Assembly: GCA_035528275.1 (NCBI GenBank)
Contig: DATKYV010000144.1
Location: forward strand, 1 to 11,490
Length of the DNA stretch: 11,490 bases
Source of the DNA: DATKYV01 sp035528275
GTDB lineage: Bacteria > Acidobacteriota > Terriglobia > UBA7540
Direction: 5' to 3'
In this document: in pieces, positions 1 through 6,172 of the stretch
How the letters are laid out: every line of letters begins with the position of its first letter
How positions within the stretch are numbered: the first letter of the stretch is position 1
The notes under the pieces: model-generated
The model's database searches: none
Seen by the model: the letters and a program-made list of their open reading frames with translations, nothing else
What the model was told of the DNA's origin: nothing
Program-made: the position numbers and the translations under genes

Positions 1-1
1 C

Positions 2-301
2 ATGAATCAGCCACGGCAGGAATTCCTCGATAACACTGTTGTCGAGTTTCAGCTGACCCTTTTGACGGTACAGGAAATCAGAGTCACTGTTGAAAATGAG
101 CTCCACGTCTAAGTACAGTCGGTACTCGTTGAGAAGCTGGATCAAGCGCTCGATGCGCTCGACTGGAGCGCCGCTAACGGTCTCCATCTGTTCGATCCAA
201 CTATGGTAGCGTGCCATGGCCTGCTCAACCCGAGGTCTGTCCCCTGCCGGGAGCTTCTCGTTTTCTAGCGTCGCGTTCAGCTTATCTAAGTGTGCTGGCA
301 T
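2..301 (-). CDS. Partial gene after the methyltransferase, probable type II restriction endonuclease (N-terminal 100 codons)
   Basis: The minus strand is open from an ATG at 301 to the left edge, giving 100 codons with no stop. The product begins MPAHLDKLNATLENEKLPAG and is rich in charged residues and amphipathic helices, as expected of a real soluble protein. No catalytic PD-(D/E)XK or HNH motif falls in the visible part. The ATG lies inside the 3' end of the methyltransferase gene and the two overlap by 20 nt (282-301), so translation is probably coupled and the endonuclease would be made after the methylase. A gene in this position beside a solitary DNA methyltransferase is most often the cognate restriction enzyme. 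The opening faintly recalls Bpu10I-family endonucleases, but that is a weak memory-based impression. The function is inferred mainly from context, whereas the open frame is seen directly. Confidence 0.6.
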   Translation of the reverse strand, partial: MPAHLDKLNATLENEKLPAGDRPRVEQAMARYHSWIEQMETVSGAPVERIERLIQLLNEYRLYLDVELIFNSDSDFLYRQKGQLKLDNSVIEEFLPWLIH

Positions 302-1547
302 ACCCAAATTGTCCGATGGGTTCCCGTCTCGCGGCCTTAGGCTCAAAAATCGGAGATGAACGGACTTCGAAGATGCGATCTAAAGCTTGCCGGATATCAA
401 CCGCAGCAGTGAGAGGCGCGACCTTTAGCGCACTCTCCAACACAAGCTTGCCGATGAGTCTAGGGTCGGCGAAAGGGCTCTTCACCTGTTCGACGCCAGT
501 GAAGTGCAGAATGTCCTCGAATATCTTTAGCCCAAACTTGTTCTTAAAAACGCGCTCTTGTCGGGTCCTCAACCGCAATCCCGCGCATTTTGTCGCCAAA
601 AGAGCCACGATCTCGCCGTTGGGAAGAGGTGTCCCCCGCACCCTGGACTCACGGCCAACTACAAAAACGATTCGAGCAGAGCTCCTGCACACCCTTGAAA
701 GTTCCAATAGAGCTGAAGTTATGTCGAGGCAATATTGGACGACCGTCAAGAAACGGTTACCCCTGTTCTTTCGGTTCGAGCCGATCTCTGACTTGGCAAC
801 CTGGAGGAGATTCCAGCCAAGAGCTTCTGCCGAGGCGCGGTACTGCTGGTGGTAGTTGAAAACATTAATGTACGGTGGCGAGGTGATTACGAGGTCCACG
901 GACTGGGGGTCTAGAGGAACCTGGCGTGCGTCCGCGTTGATTGCGGTCAAGGGCGCCTCGGAAAACGGAAGCTGCCGAACAATGGAAGCTAGTTTATTCC
1001 AGATAGTTGCAACTCGCTTCGAATCTAGACCGGGTTTGTAGAAATCGGACAGGACGACCAGGGTCTCGAACAGAGCGATGGATTCGGTGTCGTCGAGGAC
1101 TGTTCGGGCCTTGGTGAGGATTTCTTGGACCGGGACTTCCTCCCTGTCTGGTGTCTGGACGAAGAGGGGGAGCGGCCTTGAGAGTACATCGGCCAGAGCA
1201 TTTCCCACTTTGAAAATCGTCCGCAAGCGATCCTCGGGCTTTCGATTGATGAACTGATATGTCCGGGCCATGGAGTAAGCAGCAGGGTTTATTTCAACGG
1301 CGTCTCCTCGAAGTCCCTTTCTACCACACTCGCAAAGAATTGTTCCGCTACCCGCAAACGGGTCCAGGACCACGCTACCCGACGAAGCGTACTGTGTTAG
1401 CAGGACCTCGACTAACTGCGGCGAGAATTGACCCGTCCAGGGGAAGAGGTTGCTTCGCTGCTTGTTTTCGATATTTAGGAGGGGTTGTTCGACGGTACTA
1501 CAGTCTAACGGAACCGCACTCAGGAACAAACCTTTGATTCGACTCAT
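282..1547 (-). CDS. Site-specific DNA methyltransferase (N4-cytosine/N6-adenine type)
   Basis: This enzyme would transfer a methyl group from S-adenosylmethionine to an exocyclic amino group of adenine or cytosine in DNA, probably protecting host DNA from the neighbouring endonuclease. Numbered from the upstream in-frame TTG at 1601 (439 aa), it shows FPWTGQFSPQL at 53-63, the SAM-binding motif I DPFAGSGT at 80-87, an acidic VEINP after the next strand (102-106), and the catalytic motif IV TSPPY at 240-244. Motif I precedes motif IV with about 150 residues between them, the reverse of the common beta-class order. The intervening segment or the 190-residue C-terminal part could hold target recognition. 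I chose the ATG at 1547 (421 aa) because a TATAAT box at 1607-1612 would start transcription close to the TTG codon. Neither start has a good ribosome site. Base composition is less GC-rich than the genes to the right, which fits acquisition by transfer. The methyltransferase call is firm; the target sequence cannot be read. Confidence 0.88.
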   Translation of the reverse strand: MSRIKGLFLSAVPLDCSTVEQPLLNIENKQRSNLFPWTGQFSPQLVEVLLTQYASSGSVVLDPFAGSGTILCECGRKGLRGDAVEINPAAYSMARTYQFINRKPEDRLRTIFKVGNALADVLSRPLPLFVQTPDREEVPVQEILTKARTVLDDTESIALFETLVVLSDFYKPGLDSKRVATIWNKLASIVRQLPFSEAPLTAINADARQVPLDPQSVDLVITSPPYINVFNYHQQYRASAEALGWNLLQVAKSEIGSNRKNRGNRFLTVVQYCLDITSALLELSRVCRSSARIVFVVGRESRVRGTPLPNGEIVALLATKCAGLRLRTRQERVFKNKFGLKIFEDILHFTGVEQVKSPFADPRLIGKLVLESALKVAPLTAAVDIRQALDRIFEVRSSPIFEPKAARREPIGQFGYASTLR

Positions 1548-1580
1548 TGTTACGTGGCTGACCCCACTGGTTCGACGCGT

Positions 1581-1597
1581 AGGAATGTTCAATTCCT
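1581..1597. repeat. Inverted repeat AGGAAT-N5-ATTCCT, operator-like
   Basis: Two perfect 6-bp arms, AGGAAT (1581-1586) and ATTCCT (1592-1597), flank a 5-bp spacer. The repeat lies just downstream of the TATAAT box and would cover the first transcribed bases of the methyltransferase mRNA. A dimeric repressor, possibly the methyltransferase itself, could bind here. This is inference from position and symmetry only. Confidence 0.35.
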
Positions 1598-1606
1598 GCA
1601 ACCTGG

Positions 1607-1612
1607 ATTATA
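1607..1612 (-). promoter_or_regulatory. Candidate -10 box of the methyltransferase gene
   Basis: The minus strand reads a perfect TATAAT here, 60 nt upstream of the ATG at 1547 and 6 nt upstream of the alternative TTG at 1601. No recognisable TTGACA lies 16-18 nt further upstream, so an activator or a weak -35 would be needed. Transcription would begin near 1600. Confidence 0.4.
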
Positions 1613-1645
1613 ACCCAAGGAGGACGAGACGGCGTGCATGAGCGT

Positions 1646-1673
1646 AAAAACAAAAAGCCCACGGCAGGGGTGG
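1646..1673 (-). terminator. Weak terminator-like hairpin with T-rich tail
   Basis: On the minus strand CCAC (1673-1670) pairs with GTGG (1662-1659) around a 7-nt loop, followed by GGC and two T5 runs. The 4-bp stem is short. It sits between pyrR and the methyltransferase promoter and would stop residual readthrough from the pyrR side. Confidence 0.3.
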
Positions 1674-1708
1674 TGTTTTCATTCTTAATCCTGGCGACCC
1701 CGATTAAA

Positions 1709-1749
1709 GCGGTCAGCGACGCCCATCGCTTGACGGGCCGCGGTTTTTT
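1709..1749. terminator. Rho-independent terminator-like hairpin downstream of pyrR
   Basis: On the plus strand GCGG-TCA-GCGA (1709-1719) pairs with TCGC-TGA-CCGC (1726-1741), with a 1-nt and a 4-nt bulge, a 6-nt loop and a T6 tract at 1744-1749. On the minus strand the same hairpin is followed by TTTAAT. It lies 75 nt beyond the pyrR stop, so it probably ends the minus-strand pyrR transcript. The better T tract is on the plus strand, where I see no upstream gene. The rest of the 1602-1823 spacer holds no credible gene. Confidence 0.42.
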
Positions 1750-1823
1750 CTTGCGCGGGCGCCACCTGCCGCGGCGTTTCAGACCAACTCCGCGCTGCAA
1801 GCTCAGAGTTCTGCGAAGCTTGC

Positions 1824-2402
1824 CTAACCTACTTTCTCGGACAAGATCACGCGGTCTTCGTTATCGACCTCGTGAAGGCGCACCTCGATGACCTCGCGCT
1901 CGGTGGTCTGGACGACCCGGCCGACGTAATTGGCCTGGATGGGCAGTTCACGATGGCCGCGGTCGATGAGCACGCACAGTTCGACGCGCCGGGGCCGTCC
2001 GTGGTCGACCAGGGCGTCCAGCGCCGCGCGCGCCGACCTGCCGGTGTAAAGAACGTCGTCCACCAGAACGACGGTCTTGCCCTCCACCGAGAAGGGCAAA
2101 TCAGAAGGCTGCACCACAGGTTTCTCGCCGGCGGTCGAGAGATCATCACGGTGAAACGTGATGTCGAGCATTCCAACCGGCGGGGTGGTTTTCTCGATTT
2201 CCGAAATCTTCCGGGCCAGGCGCTCGGCCAGGGGAGCGCCCCGGCGGCGGATGCCCACGAAAACCAAATCCTTTCCCCCGTTGTTGCGCTCGACGATTTC
2301 GTGAGCCAGGCGCACCAGCGTCCGGTCGATTTCCGAGGTCGACATCAACTGGGTCTTTTCCCGGACCTTGGCCTTGCCTCGTTTCGCGCCCGACTTTTCC
2401 AT
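1824..2402 (-). CDS. pyrR: PyrR, pyrimidine operon attenuation regulator / uracil phosphoribosyltransferase
   Basis: PyrR family proteins sense UMP and UTP and bind pyr mRNA leaders to promote attenuation. Many also convert uracil and PRPP to UMP. The 192-aa product aligns along its length with Bacillus PyrR from memory: the RLAHEIVERN helix (31-40), GIRRRGAPLAERLA (50-63), DITFHRDDL (80-88), the PRPP-binding loop VVLVDDVLYTGRS (111-123), and DRGHRELPI (147-155). The N-terminus is about 10 residues longer than usual. An AGGTG ribosome site (2408-2412) sits 5 nt before the ATG, supporting this start over an internal ATG at 2345. It follows nfi by 42 nt on the same strand. No pyrB, pyrC or other pyr gene is in the window, and the next gene downstream belongs to the R-M pair. 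The upstream leader is too short to hold a PyrR-controlled attenuator for itself. Confidence 0.95.
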   Translation of the reverse strand: MEKSGAKRGKAKVREKTQLMSTSEIDRTLVRLAHEIVERNNGGKDLVFVGIRRRGAPLAERLARKISEIEKTTPPVGMLDITFHRDDLSTAGEKPVVQPSDLPFSVEGKTVVLVDDVLYTGRSARAALDALVDHGRPRRVELCVLIDRGHRELPIQANYVGRVVQTTEREVIEVRLHEVDNEDRVILSEKVG

Positions 2403-2417
2403 TGGAGCACCTGCGCC

Positions 2418-2423
2418 ATTATA
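2418..2423 (-). promoter_or_regulatory. Candidate -10 box of pyrR
   Basis: TATAAT is read on the minus strand, ending 15 nt before the pyrR ATG, inside the nfi-pyrR gap. No good -35 hexamer is present. It would give pyrR a transcript of its own with a leader of only about 8-10 nt, in addition to readthrough from nfi. Confidence 0.35.
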
Positions 2424-2444
2424 GCATTTTGGTTTCGGAGCGCA

Positions 2445-3134
2445 TCACCGGCGCTCCCGCTGATAGGCGCGGCGGAGGTCGCGGACGTAGTGGTCCGCCT
2501 GGCGCGTGGGCTTGGGAATGCGATAGCCGTCCAGGCACTGCCGGACCAATCGCACCGCCGTATCCAGAGAAACGCGGTGGCCCGTCGTAACGTAGATCGG
2601 CTTCACCCCGTCCCGGGTGCGCAGAACCACGCCGACCCGGTCTCCGTGATAAACGAGTGGAGACGACGAACCCGCTTTCGCTCCCGGTTCGTAATGCGTC
2701 CCGACCAGGAGCGACTTGGCGCAGCCAATGGTTGGCTTATCGAGCAGGACGCCGAGGTGGCAGGCGATGCCGAACAGGCGGGGGTGCGCGCGGCCGTGAC
2801 CGTCGATGAGAATCAGGTCAGGCTCGGTGCGCAGACGGGCAAACGCCGCGAGCAGCGCCGGGCCCTCTCGAAACGAAAGCAGCCCGGGGACGTAGGGGAA
2901 GCGCAGTTTGCGGCGGGCGGAGCGGCGCTCGACTTCCTCGACTTCCGGGAAGCGATAAACGATCACTCCCGCAAAGGCCTGGTCGGTTTCCGGATCGAAC
3001 GCCAGGTCGGCGCCCGCCACGTAGCGGATGGTCTTGAAATCGTCCTCGAGCACCACGCGCTCGCGCAAGCGCTCCTGAAGCCGCGCGGCCTGGCGCGGAG
3101 AAAGGTTCCAACGAGGGCGGAGTCGAGGCTTCAT
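2445..3134 (-). CDS. nfi: Endonuclease V (deoxyinosine 3' endonuclease)
   Basis: Endonuclease V cuts DNA at the second phosphodiester bond 3' to deoxyinosine, starting repair of deaminated adenine in the cytoplasm. The 229-aa product is of normal length and carries the family residues in order: Asp43 in GADLAF, Glu90 in YVPGLLSFREGP, Asp111 in LILIDGHGRAHPR, Lys140 in GCAKSLLVG, and His215 near the C-terminus in QADHYVR. These match E. coli D35, E89, D110, K139 and H214. TKPI-type substrate contacts are represented by GVKPIYVTTGHRVSL (176-190). The ATG at 3134 lacks a purine-rich ribosome site. The gap of 24 nt to the stop of the upstream aldo/keto reductase gene implies a shared transcript, and translation may depend on it. 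All catalytic residues are present, so the enzyme should be active. Confidence 0.96.
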   Translation of the reverse strand: MKPRLRPRWNLSPRQAARLQERLRERVVLEDDFKTIRYVAGADLAFDPETDQAFAGVIVYRFPEVEEVERRSARRKLRFPYVPGLLSFREGPALLAAFARLRTEPDLILIDGHGRAHPRLFGIACHLGVLLDKPTIGCAKSLLVGTHYEPGAKAGSSSPLVYHGDRVGVVLRTRDGVKPIYVTTGHRVSLDTAVRLVRQCLDGYRIPKPTRQADHYVRDLRRAYQRERR

Positions 3135-3158
3135 TGCGAGGTGATGCAGTCCCGGTGG

Positions 3159-4115
3159 TTATGTCCAGGTTTTGTAGTTCTCGACTTCAGTGCCGGCGTG
3201 GGCCTTGGTGCGTTCGAGCAGCGCCGCCTGCTCGCTCTCGGACATGGGCTTGAAGGTCTTGGCGAGATACACGTTGTACTCGAGCCGCTCGATGGTATCG
3301 CACCCGGAAACCAGCACGCTGACCGGCTGGCTCCAGACCCACGGCAGAGCTTCCGCAACCTTCGCCACACCTTTGCTCAACACGTTTCCGAAACTGAGCG
3401 TCTTCATGGCGATAACGCCGGCGTTGCGCTTCATGGCCTCGTCGACGACGGTGCGGCGGAAGCTCCTGAAGTGCGGGTCGACAACGTTGACGGGCATTTG
3501 GATGGTGTCGAAAGCGTAGCGTTGCAGGGCTTCAAAATGCACGGCGGGATCGAGGTGGCCGGTTACGCCGATGAAGCGGACCTTGCCTTCTTTCCTCGCC
3601 TGCTCGGCGGTTTCCATGGCTCCGCCCGGACCGAAGAGCTTGTCCAAGTCGCCCATGTTGCCCACGGCGTGGAACTGCCAGACGTCAAGGTAATCGGTGC
3701 GCAGTCGGCGCAGGCTCTTCTCCAACTGCTCCCGTGAGCCTTTGGCATCGCGCTGGTCCACCTTGGTCATCAGGTAGATCTTGTCGCGGCGGCCTTCCAG
3801 CGCTTTGCCCATTCGCTCCTCGGCACGCCCTTCCTGGTAGCAGTCGGCGTTATCGAAGAAGTTGATGCCCAGGTCGAGCGCGCGATGAATGACAGCGATG
3901 GAGTCCGCTTCCTTTTCCGGAAGGCCGGCGTGATACCCACCCAGGCCGATCATGGTGACGCGCAAGCCCGTCTTCCCGAGCGTCCGCATGGGAATCTCGC
4001 CGGCCCCTTCCACGGCCTTCGCCAGATTCCCCGCAACTCCGCCTAGCGCGGCCGAGAGAGTGCCCGCCGCGGCAGTCTTCAAAAATAGCCGGCGATCGAC
4101 GTCGTTACATTTCAT
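3159..4115 (-). CDS. Tat-signal aldo/keto reductase
   Basis: This is an NAD(P)H-dependent oxidoreductase of the aldo/keto reductase superfamily; its substrate cannot be read. The 318-aa product starts with a twin-arginine motif, RRLFLK at 8-13, and a hydrophobic Ala/Gly/Leu stretch to about residue 35, so it is probably exported folded with its cofactor. The barrel begins at MRTLGKTGLRVTMIGLGG (43-60). The catalytic tetrad is visible as Asp88 (FFDNAD), Tyr93, Lys118 (LMTKVD) and His149 (WQFHAV). There is no C-terminal ferredoxin-like cysteine cluster of the kind seen in some related proteins. The ATG at 4115 is chosen over an upstream in-frame TTG at 4154 because AGAGGAG lies 6 nt before it and the Tat motif then falls near the N-terminus. 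It heads a minus-strand cluster with nfi and pyrR and is divergent from the CYTH gene. Confidence 0.92.
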   Translation of the reverse strand: MKCNDVDRRLFLKTAAAGTLSAALGGVAGNLAKAVEGAGEIPMRTLGKTGLRVTMIGLGGYHAGLPEKEADSIAVIHRALDLGINFFDNADCYQEGRAEERMGKALEGRRDKIYLMTKVDQRDAKGSREQLEKSLRRLRTDYLDVWQFHAVGNMGDLDKLFGPGGAMETAEQARKEGKVRFIGVTGHLDPAVHFEALQRYAFDTIQMPVNVVDPHFRSFRRTVVDEAMKRNAGVIAMKTLSFGNVLSKGVAKVAEALPWVWSQPVSVLVSGCDTIERLEYNVYLAKTFKPMSESEQAALLERTKAHAGTEVENYKTWT

Positions 4116-4121
4116 GCGATT

Positions 4122-4128
4122 CTCCTCT
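4122..4128 (-). promoter_or_regulatory. Ribosome binding site of the aldo/keto reductase
   Basis: AGAGGAG on the minus strand ends 6 nt before the ATG at 4115. It is the strongest Shine-Dalgarno sequence in the window and decides this start. Confidence 0.75.
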
Positions 4129-4239
4129 GCGAAAGGCTGGCTTGATTCTCCCAATTGCGGTTTCTGAAATCAACCCTTTCAACATGGGGAGCGAAGATCC
4201 TGGCCTTCAATCTTTCGGCGGATTTTGGCGCAAAAATGT

Positions 4240-4249
4240 TATAGGCTAT
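4240..4249. promoter_or_regulatory. AT-rich element in the divergent spacer, possible -10 boxes
   Basis: The 188-nt gap between the aldo/keto reductase and CYTH genes contains TATAGG on the plus strand (4240-4245) and TATAAC on the minus strand (4243-4238), together with an interrupted palindrome ATAG-G-CTAT (4241-4249). No convincing -35 hexamer pairs with either. It may hold overlapping divergent promoters; this is weak evidence. Confidence 0.22.
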
Positions 4250-4303
4250 GCGTCGGCACCAGCGTGCCCATTCCCCCACATTGCCAACGACGCGGCCTGA
4301 GCC

Positions 4304-4822
4304 ATGAAGCACGTCAACTACGAGTTCAAAGCCCGCTTGCGAGATGAAAATCACGTCCGCGCGGCGCTGAAAAAACAGCGCGCGCGGCATATCGGAAACG
4401 ACCACCAAATCGACACGTATTTTCGCGTGCCGAGGGGCAGGCTCAAGGTCCGTGAGGGGCGAATCGAGAACGCCCTGATCTTCTATCAGCGTACCGACTC
4501 GCCGCGGCCGCGGCGGGCGCAGATTGAAATGATGCTGCTCCCCCGGCGGAACTCAATGCGTTCCGTTCTCGCCGCCAGCCTCGGCGTTCTGACCGCGGTG
4601 GACAAGCGGCGGGAGATCTATCTTGTCGGCAACGTCAAGATCCACCTCGACCGCGTGCGCGGCCTCGGCAAGTTCATCGAAGTAGAAGCCGTTTCGCACT
4701 CGCGGGGCCTCAAGAAAATCCGCGCCCAGGCGCGCAGGTTTCAGAAGCTGTTGGGAATCCCTTCCTCCGACATCCTCGCCAATTCTTACGCGGACATGGT
4801 GTTGAAGAAATCCCGGCGGTGA
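4304..4822 (+). CDS. CYTH-domain protein (class IV adenylate cyclase / thiamine triphosphatase-like)
   Basis: CYTH proteins fold as a closed beta tunnel that binds triphosphates with metal ions. Members include class IV adenylate cyclases, thiamine triphosphatases and inorganic triphosphatases. The 172-aa product has the usual length and pattern: NYEFKARL at 5-12 (Glu7 and Lys9 as a reduced ExExK signature), QIDTYF (35-40), RLKVRE (46-51), LIFYQR (58-63), VDKRREIY (99-106), VKIHLDRVRGLGKFIEVEAV (111-130), and the C-terminal SYADML-like SYADMVL (161-167). The N-x-E-x-K start and the GLGKFIEVE strand resemble the class IV cyclase branch more than the polyphosphate-linked branch. I cannot decide whether cAMP, thiamine triphosphate or tripolyphosphate is the substrate. 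The ATG has no clear ribosome site but sits exactly where the domain begins. The ROK gene follows 101 nt downstream. Confidence 0.88.
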   Translation: MKHVNYEFKARLRDENHVRAALKKQRARHIGNDHQIDTYFRVPRGRLKVREGRIENALIFYQRTDSPRPRRAQIEMMLLPRRNSMRSVLAASLGVLTAVDKRREIYLVGNVKIHLDRVRGLGKFIEVEAVSHSRGLKKIRAQARRFQKLLGIPSSDILANSYADMVLKKSRR

Positions 4823-4878
4823 CCGATTCATTCTCCGGGTTGAGCACCACACCGCCCGGCCACCGCTGATTTTGCCGC

Positions 4879-4907
4879 TTGACCGCACTCGCGGATTTCC
4901 ATACGTT
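4879..4907 (+). promoter_or_regulatory. Candidate sigma-70-type promoter of the ROK gene
   Basis: TTGACC (4879-4884) and TACGTT (4902-4907) are separated by 17 nt. The -35 matches consensus in five of six positions and the -10 in three. Transcription would begin near 4914, 10 nt before the ATG at 4924, which supports that start over an in-frame TTG at 4879 that coincides with the -35 box. Confidence 0.35.
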
Positions 4908-4923
4908 AGTCCCGCTCGGCCCA

Positions 4924-6108
4924 ATGTCCACTTCCGAGGTGAAGAAGGTCGTGAGCGCACCACAAAAAGCCCCCAACACTCTACAGCGCGTTTTTCTTGA
5001 AATCTGCCGCTCAGGAGAGATCGCCACGGCCGCCCTCGGCCGGTCAGTGGGCCTTGCCGCATCGACGCTCGAGCCCAAACTGCGTGCCCTGGAGCGCAAA
5101 GGACTGGTGGACTTTCGTGCCGGCCGGCGGAAGGTGGGACTCAATCCGGGATTCTGCCACGTGGTCGGAATCGACATGGGCGCGAGCCACTTGCACTTCG
5201 CCCTGGGCGACTTTCGCGGCGAAATCTTGAACGACTCCACGCTGAAGATCCGCCCCGAAGACGGGCCGTGGAAAATGATCGCACAGATCAAAGAGGGAAT
5301 CCGGCAACTCGCCAAGGGCGTTCACCGCGGCCGGCTGCGCGGCCTTGCCGTCGGAGTACCCAGCCCCGTGGTCGAGGGCGGCGTGGTGACCTTTGCCAAC
5401 AACCTGGTCGGTTGGAAGAACATCAATCTCGGCAAAGAATTGCGAAAGGAATTCCGCGTCCCCGTCTTCATGGAGAACGACGCCAACATGGCGGCGATCG
5501 GCGAGCATTGGCGAGGCGTGGCGCGCGGCGTGGAGAACTTCGTCTTTATCGCCTTGGGGACGGGAATTGGCTCGGGGGTTTTTGTGAAGGGCGAGCTCTA
5601 CCGCGGCCGGGCCGGCTCGGCGGGCGAGGTCTACCGGATGAACATCGACTGGCCGCGCTGGAACGACGACTTCGGCGACTCCGGCCACTTCGAGGTGTAC
5701 GCCTCAGGGCAGGGAATCGCCGCCGAAGGGCGCAAGATGCTGGGCCCGAGCGAAGGGGGCGAGGCGGCGGGGCTCGCCGAGGAGCGCGACGCCCTCTTCG
5801 TTTTCGAATCCTGGCGGAAGGGTGAAGCTCGAGCTCAGGCGGTCCTCGACAAGATCTTCACCATGCTGGGCGTGGGCGTGGCGAATGTCGTCGCCATCCT
5901 CGACCCGGATTTGATCGTGCTGGGCGGAGGCATCTTGAAAGGCGCGCCGGAGCTGCTCCTTTCGACGGTAAACAAGGTGGTCGCGCGCATTCAGCCCGAC
6001 CCGCCGCCCATCCGGGTGAGCTCGCTCGAAGACAAGGCTCAGACGTACGGCGCCATCTATTCCGCGCTCACCGTTGCGCAACAGGATATCGCGCGGCGAT
6101 TGCGATAG
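4924..6108 (+). CDS. ROK-family protein with N-terminal winged helix (transcriptional regulator/sugar-binding)
   Basis: ROK proteins are sugar kinases or, when preceded by a helix-turn-helix, sugar-responsive repressors such as XylR, NagC and Mlc. This 394-aa product has a winged-helix region at about 17-66 (TLQRVFLEICRSGEIATAAL and LEPKLRALERKGLVDFRAG) and then an ASKHA/ROK fold: GIDMGASHLHFALGDFRGE (82-100), VPSPVVEGG (145-153), MENDAN with the catalytic-position Asp186, and ALGTGIGSGVFVKGELYRG (210-228). The usual zinc site CxCGxxGCxE is absent: where it should be, the protein reads WPRWNDDFGDSGHFEVYASG. The GEIGH motif that normally provides a zinc and sugar ligand is replaced by GEVYR. 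Regulation by an atypical ligand, or a lost metal requirement, is likely. The downstream glycosidase gene starts 64 nt after the stop, so it is the natural regulatory target. Kinase activity remains possible because the ND motif is intact. Confidence 0.88.
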   Translation: MSTSEVKKVVSAPQKAPNTLQRVFLEICRSGEIATAALGRSVGLAASTLEPKLRALERKGLVDFRAGRRKVGLNPGFCHVVGIDMGASHLHFALGDFRGEILNDSTLKIRPEDGPWKMIAQIKEGIRQLAKGVHRGRLRGLAVGVPSPVVEGGVVTFANNLVGWKNINLGKELRKEFRVPVFMENDANMAAIGEHWRGVARGVENFVFIALGTGIGSGVFVKGELYRGRAGSAGEVYRMNIDWPRWNDDFGDSGHFEVYASGQGIAAEGRKMLGPSEGGEAAGLAEERDALFVFESWRKGEARAQAVLDKIFTMLGVGVANVVAILDPDLIVLGGGILKGAPELLLSTVNKVVARIQPDPPPIRVSSLEDKAQTYGAIYSALTVAQQDIARRLR

Positions 6109-6159
6109 AGGTCGGGCGGCGGGCTCCGCGCGCCGTCGCGCCTTCAGGTTACCCACACC

Positions 6160-6164
6160 GAGGG
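6160..6164 (+). promoter_or_regulatory. Ribosome binding site of the large glycosidase gene
   Basis: GAGGG lies 8 nt before the ATG at 6173. This favours that start over an upstream in-frame codon at 6074 that would overlap the ROK gene and add 33 Arg-rich residues unlike the domain that follows. Confidence 0.5.
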
Positions 6165-6172
6165 CTTCATTC

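Noticed and set aside
211..855. A 214-codon open frame on the plus strand
   Set aside because: It is antisense to the methyltransferase, whose SAM and catalytic motifs are clear.
1634..1891. Possible small genes in the spacer left of pyrR, on both strands
   Set aside because: The products are Arg-rich and low in information, the frames overlap pyrR or the methyltransferase start, and the span is better explained by terminator hairpins.
1872..3737. A 621-codon open frame on the plus strand
   Set aside because: It runs antisense through pyrR, nfi and the aldo/keto reductase, all of which have complete family motifs on the minus strand. Its product has only shadow-type composition and no domain.
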